Shown: positions 9,786 to 19,799, counted from the first letter of the stretch. The stretch is DNA of 64,000 bases from Flavobacterium hydrocarbonoxydans (GCF_009789235.1 NZ_WSTB01000006.1:1-64000), one strand, 5' to 3'. Notes: generated by a model from the sequence alone, not told the origin. Translations and numbers: made by a program.

Positions 9786-12563
9786 TTATTTCACAAGTAA
9801 TTTATGAGAAGGCGCAAACTTAGTTAAGTTAATTCCTTTCACTGCAGTTACGTATTCTTCAATCGTAGGAGTTCTACCTAATATTGTAGAAAGAACGACA
9901 ACCGGAGTTGAAGAAAGCAATGACTCTCCTTTTTTACCCTCAGTATCTTCTACTACTCTTCCCTGGAAAAGACGTGTAGATGTTGCCATTACCGTATCTC
10001 CCTTAGCCGCTTTTTCCTGATTACCCATACAAAGGTTACAACCAGGACGCTCTAAATACAGCATGTTTTCGTATTCTGTACGCGCTGCACCTTTAGGAGC
10101 ATCATCATTAAATTCGAAACCAGAATATTTTTGTAAAACTTCCCAGTCACCTTCAGCTTTAAGCTCATCTACGATGTTATATGTAGGAGGTGCTACAACA
10201 AGCGGTGCTAAAAATTCTACTTTTCCTTTTTGATCTTCAATGTTTTTAAGCATTTGAGCCAGGATTTTCATATCGCCTTTGTGAACCATACAAGAACCAA
10301 TAAATCCAAGATCTACTTTTTTATCTCCTCCGTAGAAAGATAAAGGTCTTATTGTATCATGAGTATATCTTTTAGAAACATCAGCATTATTTACGTCTGG
10401 ATCAGCAATCATTGGCTCAGCAATCACATCAAGATCCACCACAACTTCAGCGTAATATTTCGCATTTGCATCTGGAGTTAAAGCTGGTTTCTCACCAGAT
10501 TTAATCTCTGCTATTCTTTTATCTGCTTTATTAATCAATCCCTGAAGAACATGTTTTTCATTGTCCATTCCTTTATCGATCATGATTTGGATTCTGCCTT
10601 TTGCAATTTCAAGCGATTCAACCAAAGTATCATCTTCAGAAATACAGATAGAAGCTTTTGCTTTCATTTCCGCAGTCCAGTCTGTAAATGTAAATGCCTG
10701 GTCTGCCGTAAGCGTTCCTAAGTGAACCTCAATAATTCTACCCTGGAATACGTTTTCACCACCAAATTGTTTAAGCATTTGAGATTGTGTAGCATGAACC
10801 ACATCACGGAAATCCATGTAGCTCTTCATATCTCCTTTGAAAGTAACTTTTACAGATTCCGGAATTGGCATTGAAGCTTCTCCAGTAGCCAATGCAAGAG
10901 CAACAGTTCCTGAGTCAGCACCAAAAGCAACCCCTTTTGACATTCTGGTATGAGAATCTCCACCAATAATAATCGCCCACTCATCGATTGTAATATCGTT
11001 AAGTACTTTATGAATTACGTCGGTCATGGAATGATAAACACCTTTTGGGTCACGAGCTGTGATCAATCCGAAATCATTCATAAATTTCATCAATTTTGGA
11101 ATGTTTGCCTGTGCTTTTTTATCCCAAACCGAAGCAGTATGACAACCTGATTGGTAAGCACCATCAACGATTGGAGATATTACTGTAGCAGCCATAGACT
11201 CTAATTCCTGAGCCGTCATCAAACCTGTAGTATCTTGCGAACCTACAATGTTAACTTCAACACGAACATCAGAACCAGCGTGTAATACTTTCCCCGGAGT
11301 TGTACCAACTGCATTTCTGTTGAAGATTTTTTCAACTGCAGTAAGCCCTTGTCCTTCAATAGAAACCTCTTTTGATGGAGCGAAAACAGTAGGAATATCA
11401 ATTCCTAAAACTTTACATGCAAATGTTTGGATTTTTTTACCAAATACAATTGCGTAAGATCCACCAGCTTTGATAAATTCCATTTTCTGAGGCGTAAATG
11501 CCTTAGAAATGTCAATTAATTCTTTGTTTCCGTTATATAATTTTTTAGTTTTTGTATTGATGGTAAGAACCGTTCCTGTAGCTACAGAATAAGTTTCTTC
11601 CAGAACAGGATCGCCACTTTCGTTACGAACAACATTACCTGCAGCATCTGTCTTTTTTACCCAGTTTTTAAGGTCAAGACCAATACCACCTGTAACATCT
11701 ACAGTAGTAAGGAAAATTGGAGAAATCCCGTTTGTTCCAGCAACAATTGGAGCAAAATTCACAAAAGGAACATACGGACTAGCTTGTTTTCCTGTCCAAA
11801 GTGCCACGTTATTTACACCTGACATTCTAGATGAACCAACTCCCATTGTACCTCTTTCAGCAATCATCATCACACTTTTATCAGGATGTTGTGCCTGTAA
11901 CGCTTTTATTTCGGCTTGCGCCTCAGGAGTAATCATACATTTACCGTGCAATTCACGATCTGATCTTGAGTGCGCCTGGTTACCCGGAGAAAGTAAATCT
12001 GTAGAAATATCTCCCTCACCAGCAATAAATGTAACTACTTTAATTTCTTCTGCTACTTCTGGCAGTTTTGTAAAAAACTCAGCCTGTGCATAACTTTCAA
12101 TAATTTCTCTGGCGATTGTATTACCGCTTTCGAATGCCGCTTTTAAACGGTCTGTATCTGCATCATAAAGATACACTTGTGTTTTTAGGACTTTTGCCGC
12201 TTCTTTTGCAATAGCATCATCATTACCTAAAGCTAAATCTAGTAGCACTTCAATCGAAGGACCACCTTTCATATGTGATAACAATTCAAAAGCAAAAGCA
12301 GGAGTTATTTCTTTTACTACCTCTTGCCCAAGAATAATCTCTTTTAAAAATTTGGCTTTTTCACCAGCAGCACTGGTTGTTCCTGGTATAGTGTTGTAAA
12401 TAAAAAACTGAAGAGAATCTTCTCTGTATTCATTATTTAAATCTTTAATTTGAGCAATAATAACACTTAATAAGTCAGCACCATCAATTGGTTTTGGATT
12501 AAGTCCTTGTTCTTTTCGCTCTTCAATTTCTTTAATGTAATCGTTATAAATATCAAAAGCCAT
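9786..12563 (-). CDS. acnB: Bifunctional aconitate hydratase 2 / 2-methylisocitrate dehydratase
   Basis: A 925-residue AcnB-type aconitase. The N-terminal quarter is the HEAT-like helical domain unique to AcnB, followed by the swivel domain (contains RGTMGVGSSRMSG) and the cluster-binding core with GFIGSCMVHKGD and ERPGCNLCMGNQEKA, whose three cysteines ligate the [4Fe-4S] cluster. AcnB acts in the TCA cycle and, in many bacteria, also hydrates 2-methyl-cis-aconitate in propionate breakdown. The family is known to bind mRNA when the cluster is lost; whether this one does is unknown. It lies upstream of acnA on the same strand with a terminator between them. It is the usual length for the family. 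Confidence 0.96.
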   Translation of the reverse strand: MAFDIYNDYIKEIEERKEQGLNPKPIDGADLLSVIIAQIKDLNNEYREDSLQFFIYNTIPGTTSAAGEKAKFLKEIILGQEVVKEITPAFAFELLSHMKGGPSIEVLLDLALGNDDAIAKEAAKVLKTQVYLYDADTDRLKAAFESGNTIAREIIESYAQAEFFTKLPEVAEEIKVVTFIAGEGDISTDLLSPGNQAHSRSDRELHGKCMITPEAQAEIKALQAQHPDKSVMMIAERGTMGVGSSRMSGVNNVALWTGKQASPYVPFVNFAPIVAGTNGISPIFLTTVDVTGGIGLDLKNWVKKTDAAGNVVRNESGDPVLEETYSVATGTVLTINTKTKKLYNGNKELIDISKAFTPQKMEFIKAGGSYAIVFGKKIQTFACKVLGIDIPTVFAPSKEVSIEGQGLTAVEKIFNRNAVGTTPGKVLHAGSDVRVEVNIVGSQDTTGLMTAQELESMAATVISPIVDGAYQSGCHTASVWDKKAQANIPKLMKFMNDFGLITARDPKGVYHSMTDVIHKVLNDITIDEWAIIIGGDSHTRMSKGVAFGADSGTVALALATGEASMPIPESVKVTFKGDMKSYMDFRDVVHATQSQMLKQFGGENVFQGRIIEVHLGTLTADQAFTFTDWTAEMKAKASICISEDDTLVESLEIAKGRIQIMIDKGMDNEKHVLQGLINKADKRIAEIKSGEKPALTPDANAKYYAEVVVDLDVIAEPMIADPDVNNADVSKRYTHDTIRPLSFYGGDKKVDLGFIGSCMVHKGDMKILAQMLKNIEDQKGKVEFLAPLVVAPPTYNIVDELKAEGDWEVLQKYSGFEFNDDAPKGAARTEYENMLYLERPGCNLCMGNQEKAAKGDTVMATSTRLFQGRVVEDTEGKKGESLLSSTPVVVLSTILGRTPTIEEYVTAVKGINLTKFAPSHKLLVK

Positions 12564-12594
12564 AGTATGTTAGGTATTTTATTTTTTTTGTACG

Positions 12595-12602
12595 CAAATT
12601 TA
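12595..12602 (-). promoter_or_regulatory. -7 element TAAATTTG upstream of acnB
   Basis: On the minus strand TAAATTTG matches TAnnTTTG, 31 bp before the acnB ATG. No TTG is found at the usual distance, so the assignment is partial. Confidence 0.4.
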
Positions 12603-12951
12603 GAAATTAAACCCGAGAATTAAAAAGAATATAACAGAAGTCCCTTTTTCAAAAATTATTATTGCTAAAAAACGATTTTGATTGTACATTTTTGCCAAAA
12701 CCTCAATTTTGAATCAAAATAATAAATTATTAATAATTTAAAATCTTTTATTTAACAAAGTCGAAATTACATGTTACAATTGAATTACGATTTTACCTCT
12801 ATTTAAACAAAGAACCTTTCTAAATAAGGATTTATAACGTTATAGTTAGTCTAGATTTCAACTTGTTTTTAGCTTTTTTTTCAAAACAAACAAAATTGCT
12901 TCTGCTCTAAAAAGCCGATTAAAATTTCATTCAAAAAAAAGCAAATAAATA

Positions 12952-12980
12952 TTGCTATTAAAAATATTCTTATAACTTTG
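12952..12980 (+). promoter_or_regulatory. Promoter of the XrtN operon
   Basis: TTG (12952-12954), 18 bp, then TAACTTTG (12973-12980), matching the Bacteroidota consensus; the ATG follows 31 bp later. Confidence 0.6.
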
Positions 12981-13011
12981 CAATTCAAAGTACTTTTAAA
13001 AACATATAACT

Positions 13012-15510
13012 ATGAAAAGCAAAATTGAAATTTTTGAAGAATATACTCAACAACCAGGAGTAAAAATCAGTCTTATAGTAAGCGCACTTAGTTCGATCAT
13101 TCTTATCGTTGCGCTAATCGGGAAAAAATTCCTGCTCAACGAATTAGATTCCATAGGCGCACTTAGTCTGATCATCGAATTTATTTACGGAACGGTACTT
13201 ACCTATTTAATTTTAAGAAATAAAGAAAAATATCTGCACCTTGTTCCATTCTTAATATTGAATTGGTTCATTGGGTGTTTTTGTACCAATACTGTTATTC
13301 CGATTTTCGAAAACCTTTCGATTTGGGTATATATACTAACGCTTGCTTTTTGTCTTTCTAATTTTTTTATTTATCGAAATATCCAAGAAAAATACTTCTC
13401 AGAAATTTTCTATTTTATAAATGGACTATCCTTCACATTGATAATTTATTTTGCTGCCTATCTTATTCCTATTACTCACTATTCCTTTATTGGAATGATT
13501 GCTCTGGGATTAGGGTTTTACGGCTTAGTTCCTTCAATTGTTTTGGTGCTTCATTCGTATATGATTCTCGGTTTTTTTCAGGAAAACAAAAAATATTTTC
13601 TTTCTTTCATTGCAGGGTTTTCAATTGTACTAATTAGTTTAGCAGGATTTGCATTAAAATTAAATGCCGAAAGCACTACAATAACACAAAACACCATTAC
13701 TAAATCATTTGATAATGACAATGATTTACCTAATTATATCAAGGTTTCACAAAATCTGGAGCCTAATTTTTTTAATGAAATTCTGCTAAAAAAAGAAATC
13801 GTTTATATTGGGGCTGATAACTTTTTTAGATTCGATGGTTTCAATTCGTTTGGAAGCAAACAATTCAACGAAAAAAAAATACACAATCCTTTTATTAATA
13901 TTGCTTATTTCTTTTGTAAGGATATCAATTTAGATTATGATGACCGAATAAATATTTTAAAATCAAATTTTGACAAAAGACTGGAAACCGAAGAACAATT
14001 ATGGAGCGGTGACGATTTGTTTACAAAAAACATCAAAGAAGATATAAAAGTATATCCTAACTCCAGACTTGCCTACACCGAAATCACCATAGATGTAGCC
14101 TGCAATAAAGAATCCTGGCAAGACAAGGAAGCTATTTATTCTTTTCAGTTACCCGAAGGTGCTGTTGCCACTTCATTATCACTTTGGGTAAATGGTATGG
14201 AACGAAAAGGTGTTTTGACTACCAAAGAAAAAGCGGCAAATACTTATAAACAAATTGTTGGCGTAGAAATCCGCGATCCGTCATTAATGCAATGGAGAGA
14301 AGGGAACAAAGTCGTGGTTAGAGTTTTTCCTATCAATATCAAATTGCCAAGAACCTTCAAATGTGGTTTTACAACTCCTTTAAAAGTTGAGGACAATCAA
14401 ATGAAATACCAAAGTCTTTCTATAAAAGGCCCTAATATTGCTAATGCCGAAACATTGTCCCGAATTCAGATTGTTGGAAATACGAAAATAGAAACCAGTA
14501 AACATTTTGAATTAAATAATAACTACTTCATCAATCAATCCAAGGGTCTTGATCGTTGGGAAGCTACAATGCCTTTAAATAAAAATAAAATTCAGGATTC
14601 TTTTGTTTGGAAGAATAACGTTTATGAAGTAAAAGACATTCAAAAAACAATTATTTCATTTGACCCTTCTGAAGTTATTCTAGACCTGAATAGCAACTGG
14701 ACAACCAGAGAAATAGAATCTCTATTGAATCTTCCGAAGAAAAAATTTTACGTTATTATTGATAAGGAGAAGCAAATCATCAACAAAGAAAATTTTGAAT
14801 CTGTTCAGTCACAATTTAAGAACTTACATTATTCTTTATTGCCTTTTTATAAAATAAACAAAAATGCTTTAATTATAACTAAAAGCGGAACTTTTTCAGC
14901 CAACTTTGAAGAACTGGAAGGTTCTGATTATTTGAAAAAAATAAAAACCAGGACAAAGCAACAGAACCTGAAAGTCATTAATATTTCAGCTGAAATTAAT
15001 CCGTTTTGGCAAACCATCAAAGAACAAAAATATGTTGATTTTTATCAGACAAGTTTAAAAAACACTTTGCAATTGATAGAAAATAAACAATTTGTTTTGT
15101 TTAAAACAGAAATAAATTCGGTAAACATTGAGCCTGCAAACATTTCGATTCATCAAAATTCGAAAAACATTCCATCAAAAAGTACTGGTTCTAACCATAT
15201 TTACAGAATGTATGCTTTTGGAAAAGTACTCGAAGAGCAAGTTAAAATTCAAAATGACAGTTTAGCTCAAAATCAATATGTAGCACTGGCAAAAGATGCC
15301 AATATTGTAACTCCAATTTCGTCCTTAATTGTTCTGGAAACTGATGCTGATTATAAAAATAATGGCATAGAAAAAAATGTTGACACACTAGGAAATGCTT
15401 CTATAAACAATGACGGCGCAGTTCCTGAACCATACGAATGGCTACTGATTATCATTGGACTAACCTCTCTGTTTTTCTATTATCAAAAAAATAAAAAACA
15501 AATTAGCTAA
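13012..15510 (+). CDS. XrtN system VIT-domain protein
   Basis: An 832-residue membrane protein that is the dedicated substrate of exosortase N. About six to seven membrane segments fill residues 18-230. A VIT (vault inter-alpha-trypsin) domain lies at about 355-460, with the family pattern around YSFQLPEGAVATSLSLWVNG and RVFPINI. The C-terminus shows a textbook sorting signal: PEP in VPEPYEWL, a hydrophobic segment, then the basic tail KNKKQ. Exosortases cut such tails and move the protein to the cell surface. The stop codon overlaps the ATG of the exosortase gene (TAATG), so translation is coupled. A VIT domain without a following VWA domain is the family's normal form. The role on the surface is unknown. 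Confidence 0.9.
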   Translation: MKSKIEIFEEYTQQPGVKISLIVSALSSIILIVALIGKKFLLNELDSIGALSLIIEFIYGTVLTYLILRNKEKYLHLVPFLILNWFIGCFCTNTVIPIFENLSIWVYILTLAFCLSNFFIYRNIQEKYFSEIFYFINGLSFTLIIYFAAYLIPITHYSFIGMIALGLGFYGLVPSIVLVLHSYMILGFFQENKKYFLSFIAGFSIVLISLAGFALKLNAESTTITQNTITKSFDNDNDLPNYIKVSQNLEPNFFNEILLKKEIVYIGADNFFRFDGFNSFGSKQFNEKKIHNPFINIAYFFCKDINLDYDDRINILKSNFDKRLETEEQLWSGDDLFTKNIKEDIKVYPNSRLAYTEITIDVACNKESWQDKEAIYSFQLPEGAVATSLSLWVNGMERKGVLTTKEKAANTYKQIVGVEIRDPSLMQWREGNKVVVRVFPINIKLPRTFKCGFTTPLKVEDNQMKYQSLSIKGPNIANAETLSRIQIVGNTKIETSKHFELNNNYFINQSKGLDRWEATMPLNKNKIQDSFVWKNNVYEVKDIQKTIISFDPSEVILDLNSNWTTREIESLLNLPKKKFYVIIDKEKQIINKENFESVQSQFKNLHYSLLPFYKINKNALIITKSGTFSANFEELEGSDYLKKIKTRTKQQNLKVINISAEINPFWQTIKEQKYVDFYQTSLKNTLQLIENKQFVLFKTEINSVNIEPANISIHQNSKNIPSKSTGSNHIYRMYAFGKVLEEQVKIQNDSLAQNQYVALAKDANIVTPISSLIVLETDADYKNNGIEKNVDTLGNASINNDGAVPEPYEWLLIIIGLTSLFFYYQKNKKQIS

Positions 15511-16742
15511 TGATAATTTCATTCTTACATACTAAAAAAGCAATTGCTGTTTTTGTTTTGGCTTGCCTATTGGCTGTCAACTATCCTATTGTGGCAGCCG
15601 GGCTTGACAATAACTTTTTTGGTATCTTATTTTCTATCGCACTATTTCTTATCGCGGGCAGACCAACATCTTTGAAATTGAGCTACCCGCTTTTAGTACT
15701 AATTTTAGGCTTAGAATTTATCAGCTTCCGACTGCATACTAAAACCTTGCATTTTCAGGCTTTGTTGTTATTGGCCTGTTTGCTTTATTATGGCTTCACT
15801 GGAAAGTTTTCGTTTATAGCCTTTATCTGCCTCTTTTTGTTTTCGTCTATTTTTGATCAATTATTCAATTATTTAACGGTCGAAATCAAGCAAGGGCTTT
15901 GTTATAGTGTATTTGTAACTTTAAGAAACTTTATCCCGATAAATAAAATCGAAGGCGTAAACTTTTATATCAATAACTCAAAAATTTCTATCGATACGGC
16001 CTGCATGGGATTATCTATGTTTAAGACAGGTTTACTTAGCGGGGCATTTTTATTAACTTTAGAAGAACGAAAACAACAAAAATATTATAGCATTCTGCAA
16101 ATTTTACTTTTTTGCTGTCTATTAGTTCTATTGAATATTATTTCGAATTATTTCAGAATCATAACCCTGATTTTATTCAAATGTACCGAAGAAAACTTCC
16201 TGCATCACACTATTGGCATACTTTGTTTTGTGTTTTACCAAATTATTCCAATGCTGTTTTTAATTCGTTTTTTTAAACCGAAGATTAACAAAATTAGCTC
16301 AATTGCCTTTTATCCGAAGTTAATTCCGGTAATAACGATCATTGCTATCATATTTATAACGAGTTTCGAAATAAAAAAAGAACAAAACCATTCTATACTT
16401 GAGAACCTAAACCCAAAATACAATGTTCAAAAAGGAAGTTGGGTAAACAAAGAAGTTTTTAAAATTGCAACTCCTGAAGAACTGGTGTACATTAAAACGC
16501 CTATTCATAAGCCTTTGATTTGCTGGACTGGAAATGGTTATAAAATAGTTGAGTCAAGAAAAATCACAAAAAACAAAGAAGAAATATGGTTTGTGAAAAT
16601 GGAGAAAAACAATATAGAATACTATTCGTATTGGTGGTATGAATGTGGTAATAAAAAATACACATCGCTTGTAGAAGTATTATTGATCAAACTTTTTTAT
16701 AATAAATCCGTTCGTTTGATTAATGAAACAAGTAGAGCATGA
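15510..16742 (+). CDS. xrtN: Exosortase N
   Basis: A 410-residue polytopic membrane transpeptidase-like protease that recognises PEP-type C-terminal signals. The three expected catalytic residues are visible: Cys165 in TACMGLSM, Arg216 in SNYFRI and His232/His233 in LHHTIG. Eight or so membrane segments fill residues 10-285, and a soluble C-terminal region (about 295-405) of unknown function follows, ending the protein outside the usual exosortase core. The start overlaps the stop of the VIT-protein gene by one base, marking a two-gene enzyme-substrate operon. A strong terminator follows at 16745-16785. No other PEP-CTERM protein was seen in the window. Confidence 0.92.
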   Translation: MIISFLHTKKAIAVFVLACLLAVNYPIVAAGLDNNFFGILFSIALFLIAGRPTSLKLSYPLLVLILGLEFISFRLHTKTLHFQALLLLACLLYYGFTGKFSFIAFICLFLFSSIFDQLFNYLTVEIKQGLCYSVFVTLRNFIPINKIEGVNFYINNSKISIDTACMGLSMFKTGLLSGAFLLTLEERKQQKYYSILQILLFCCLLVLLNIISNYFRIITLILFKCTEENFLHHTIGILCFVFYQIIPMLFLIRFFKPKINKISSIAFYPKLIPVITIIAIIFITSFEIKKEQNHSILENLNPKYNVQKGSWVNKEVFKIATPEELVYIKTPIHKPLICWTGNGYKIVESRKITKNKEEIWFVKMEKNNIEYYSYWWYECGNKKYTSLVEVLLIKLFYNKSVRLINETSRA

Positions 16743-16785
16743 AAAAAGCCTGATAGATTTTATAATCTGTCAGGCTTTCTTTTTA
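16742..16785 (+). terminator. Terminator of the XrtN operon
   Basis: AAAGCCTGATAGATT (16745-16759) pairs with AATCTGTCAGGCTTT (16764-16778) with one G-T pair, followed by CTTTTTAT. The A run on the other side allows use for the convergent moxR gene too. Confidence 0.85.
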
Positions 16786-16846
16786 TATGTATCATACTTT
16801 ACTTTATCTGAGATTCCTGCGAAATGACAAGATTGTGTAGTTTTAT

Positions 16847-17800
16847 TTACATCAACTTCTGAATAATAATCTCTTCAGTAATTCCTTCAGCATCGGCTTT
16901 GTAGTTTTTAATAATTCTGTGACGCAAAATTCCGGTTGCTACTGCTTTTACATCTTCGATATCCGGAGAAAATTTCCCATGAAAAGCGGCGTGAGCTTTG
17001 GCAGCCAAAATTAAATTTTGAGATGCTCTTGGTCCTGCTCCCCAATCCAGATAATTTTTTACAAAATCATTTGATAAAGGATTGTCCGGGCGGGTTTTAC
17101 TAACCAAAGTTACAGCGTATTCAATAACATTATCTGCCACAGGAATTCTACGGATTAAATGCTGAAAATCGATAATTTCCTGAGCCGTAAATAATGGATT
17201 TATGGTAGTTTTTATATCTGATGTAGTTTGTTTTACTACCTGAACTTCCTCCTGAAAAGTAGGATATTCCAGTTTTACCGCAAACATAAAACGGTCTAAT
17301 TGCGCTTCTGGCAACGGATACGTTCCTTCCTGCTCAATCGGGTTTTGAGTTGCTAATACAAAATAAGGTAAATCTAGTTTGTGATTTTCACCAGCGATTG
17401 TAACGGAGCGTTCCTGCATCGCTTCCAACAAAGCGGCCTGCGTTTTAGGCGGCGTTCTATTGATCTCATCCGCAAGAATGATATTTGAGAATATTGGTCC
17501 TTTAATGAATTTGAACTGGCGATTCTCATCCAAAATCTCACTTCCTAAAATATCCGAAGGCATCAAATCCGGCGTAAACTGGATTCTTTTAAAATCAAGA
17601 CCTAAAGCCTGTGACAAAGTATTTATCATTAAAGTTTTAGCCAAACCGGGAACGCCTATTAAGAGAGCGTGACCTCCGGAAAATATACAAAGCAGAATTT
17701 GATCTACTACTGCATCCTGACCAACAATGATTTTTGCTATTTCAGTTTTTAATTCGTTTCGTTTTTGTACTAAGTTATGAATTGCTGCTACGTCAGACAT
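16847..17800 (-). CDS. MoxR family AAA+ ATPase
   Basis: A 317-residue cytoplasmic AAA+ chaperone-like ATPase. Walker A is in LLIGVPGLAKTLM, Walker B in IILADEINR, and the sensor-1 region in VLATQNPIEQEGTYPLPEAQ, all hallmarks of MoxR proteins. Members usually work with VWA- or DUF58-domain partners to mature or activate other proteins; here no DUF58 or VWA gene follows, because the gene is convergent with xrtN. It lies downstream of the SurA-like foldase gene, separated by a terminator hairpin, so it may be partly independent. Length is normal. Confidence 0.92.
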   Translation of the reverse strand: MSDVAAIHNLVQKRNELKTEIAKIIVGQDAVVDQILLCIFSGGHALLIGVPGLAKTLMINTLSQALGLDFKRIQFTPDLMPSDILGSEILDENRQFKFIKGPIFSNIILADEINRTPPKTQAALLEAMQERSVTIAGENHKLDLPYFVLATQNPIEQEGTYPLPEAQLDRFMFAVKLEYPTFQEEVQVVKQTTSDIKTTINPLFTAQEIIDFQHLIRRIPVADNVIEYAVTLVSKTRPDNPLSNDFVKNYLDWGAGPRASQNLILAAKAHAAFHGKFSPDIEDVKAVATGILRHRIIKNYKADAEGITEEIIIQKLM

Positions 17801-17821
17801 TTAAATATGTTTTAAAATTAA

Positions 17822-17862
17822 AAAGAGTTAGCGTTATGAAATCATAAAACTAACTCTTTTTA
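17822..17862 (-). terminator. Terminator between foldase gene and moxR
   Basis: AAAGAGTTAG (17822-17831) pairs with CTAACTCTTT (17850-17859); the loop itself contains an internal TTATG/CATAA helix. A short T run follows on both strands. Confidence 0.75.
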
Positions 17863-17877
17863 TTTATTTTATAAAAA

Positions 17878-19311
17878 TTATTTTTTCAACCAATTGTTTG
17901 TAAAAGTACAATTTTTGTATTCTCCGATAATTTTAATGTAAGTATCTTTAATTTTATCATCAAACCATTTTCCAATCGCTTTAATTTGTTTTTCTTTTAA
18001 AGCCAATTCTCTAATTTTGGTATAATCTTTAGCATAATCTGCTGTATGCGCGTCGATTCTATTGGTAACCGTAATTAGTTTGTATGTTTTTTTTCCTTTT
18101 TCATCAGCTGTCAAAAGTGGCTGAGAAACTTCATCGTCTTTTAAGTTAGAAACCTGACCGTATAATGTCGGATCCATTTTAGTCAATTCAAAACGGGTAT
18201 CTTGTGTATTTGGATTGATTAAGGTTCCCCCGTTTGCACGAGTTTCTTTCTCATCAGATTCTGTTTTAGCAGCATCTGCAAATGATATTTCCTTGCTTAC
18301 AATTTTTTCCCTGATATTTGAAATTCTCTCTTTAGCATCTTTTAAAGCTTCTTCAGGAACTGTAGGAGCTATCAAAATGTGACGTAATTCTACTTCCTGA
18401 CCTTTAATTTTTTCAACCATAATAATATGATAGCCATAAATAGTTTCAAATGGCTCTGAAATTTCGCCTTCCTGCAAGCTAAAAGCCACATCCTTAAACT
18501 CTTTTACGAAAGAAGTTTTACGGTTCATTTTATAAAATCCTCCGTTAGGAGATGATCCTGGATCCTGAGAATACAAAACGGCTTTAGTGGCAAAACTAGA
18601 TCCGTCTAAAACATCTTGTCGAATTGATTTTAATCTATCTATAACTTTTTGTTTATCTTCTTTAGAAACCTTAGGCTCTACAACAATTTGTGCTACTTCC
18701 ATCTCAGCTCCAAAGGTTGGTAAGTCACTTGCGGGAATTTTTTTAAAGAAATTACGAACTTCTTCTGGTGTTATTTCAACAGCATCAACAATCTTCTTCT
18801 GCATTTCAGAAGCTAGTTTTTGTTCTTTCAAAATATCAGAAAAATAGGTTTTAAATTCTTCAACCGAATTCTTTTTATAGTAAGCAACCACTTTATTAAT
18901 GTCACCAACTTGCTGAATCATATAGTTCAGCCTTTCATCCATCATCCCTCTGATTTCGGCATCACTCACAATAATACTATCCTGAATTGCCTGATGTGCA
19001 TACAGTTTGTCTTCTAAAAGTTTTCCAAGCATCTGACATCTTGAAATATCTTTTACAGAACCTCCCTGACCCGTAATCTCTAAATAGGCTTTGTCAATAT
19101 CCGAATCTAAAACAATATAATCTCCAACATTAGCAATGATACCATCAATTTTTAACTTTTGTCCTGATGGCGCTTCAACTGGAAGTTGTGCTACAACTGA
19201 ATCCTTTATAACTTCTTGTGCAGAAAGAATGGAGTTGAAAAAAAGTAAAAAACATATTGTTAATACAGATTTGTAATCAATAGTTTTTAGCTGTAATTTT
19301 TTTGATAACAT
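17878..19311 (-). CDS. SurA-like periplasmic peptidylprolyl isomerase
   Basis: A 477-residue secreted foldase. A signal peptide occupies about residues 1-31 (ends ILSAQ). A SurA N-terminal helical region follows (about 55-190), then two parvulin-type PpiC domains: one around 195-290, with the motif SSPNGGFYKMNRKTSF and the 'EISEPFETIYGYHII' strand, and a second more divergent one around 300-415. Such proteins guide outer-membrane proteins through the periplasm. A full promoter lies at 19411-19440 and a terminator at 17822-17862, so this is probably one transcription unit with limited readthrough into moxR. Bacteroidota often have several such paralogs in this neighbourhood; only one is present here. 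Confidence 0.9.
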   Translation of the reverse strand: MLSKKLQLKTIDYKSVLTICFLLFFNSILSAQEVIKDSVVAQLPVEAPSGQKLKIDGIIANVGDYIVLDSDIDKAYLEITGQGGSVKDISRCQMLGKLLEDKLYAHQAIQDSIIVSDAEIRGMMDERLNYMIQQVGDINKVVAYYKKNSVEEFKTYFSDILKEQKLASEMQKKIVDAVEITPEEVRNFFKKIPASDLPTFGAEMEVAQIVVEPKVSKEDKQKVIDRLKSIRQDVLDGSSFATKAVLYSQDPGSSPNGGFYKMNRKTSFVKEFKDVAFSLQEGEISEPFETIYGYHIIMVEKIKGQEVELRHILIAPTVPEEALKDAKERISNIREKIVSKEISFADAAKTESDEKETRANGGTLINPNTQDTRFELTKMDPTLYGQVSNLKDDEVSQPLLTADEKGKKTYKLITVTNRIDAHTADYAKDYTKIRELALKEKQIKAIGKWFDDKIKDTYIKIIGEYKNCTFTNNWLKK

Positions 19312-19799
19312 TATTTTAAATTTAATTTGAATGTAAGGTCCTTATGCTGAGCCAAATTGATTTTTATTTTCCGAATGTAAATAAACGTCGTTTTTTTGAC
19401 TTATTGCGAACAAAAATAACAATTCAAACACATAATACAACAATACAGAATACTATTAACAAAAAATTATATAGAAGTGAACAAATTCAATAAATTATAT
19501 AAGACATTAACTAACCTAATCGGTATTTTTTATTTTTTTTATTTACATACAAAAGCACTTTCTACTCACTTCACAAACCCAAATAATTATTTCATTTTCA
19601 GTTAAATAAAAAAACTTTTCAACACTACAACGTTTTCGTAGAACAAATATTTTCCTACAATTATTATAAAACAAAAATAATACTACTTTAGTTTTCAAAT
19701 TATCATTTATCTAATTCAAAAATAATGATTCATCATTTTTAAAGTATAAAATTAATTTAATCACAATTTATAACTATAACCAACCTAACCCCCTTAATT
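19312..19799. other. AT-rich divergent intergenic region
   Basis: About 490 bp between the divergent foldase and amylase genes, without a supported gene. The minus-strand promoter at 19411-19440 is clear. For the amylase only a near-match TACTTTAG around 19683 was seen. No repeat or operator could be identified. Confidence 0.5.
19411..19440 (-). promoter_or_regulatory. Promoter of the SurA-like foldase gene
   Basis: On the minus strand TTG (19440-19438), exactly 19 bp, then TATTTTTG (19418-19411): a full consensus match, giving a leader of about 90 nt. Confidence 0.65.

Larger units (their letters stand above)
12564..13011. other. AT-rich divergent intergenic region
   Basis: About 450 bp between the divergent acnB and XrtN genes with no supported gene. 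It holds a -7 element for acnB (12595-12602, minus) and a full promoter for the XrtN operon (12952-12980). The middle is plain AT-rich DNA. Confidence 0.6.
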
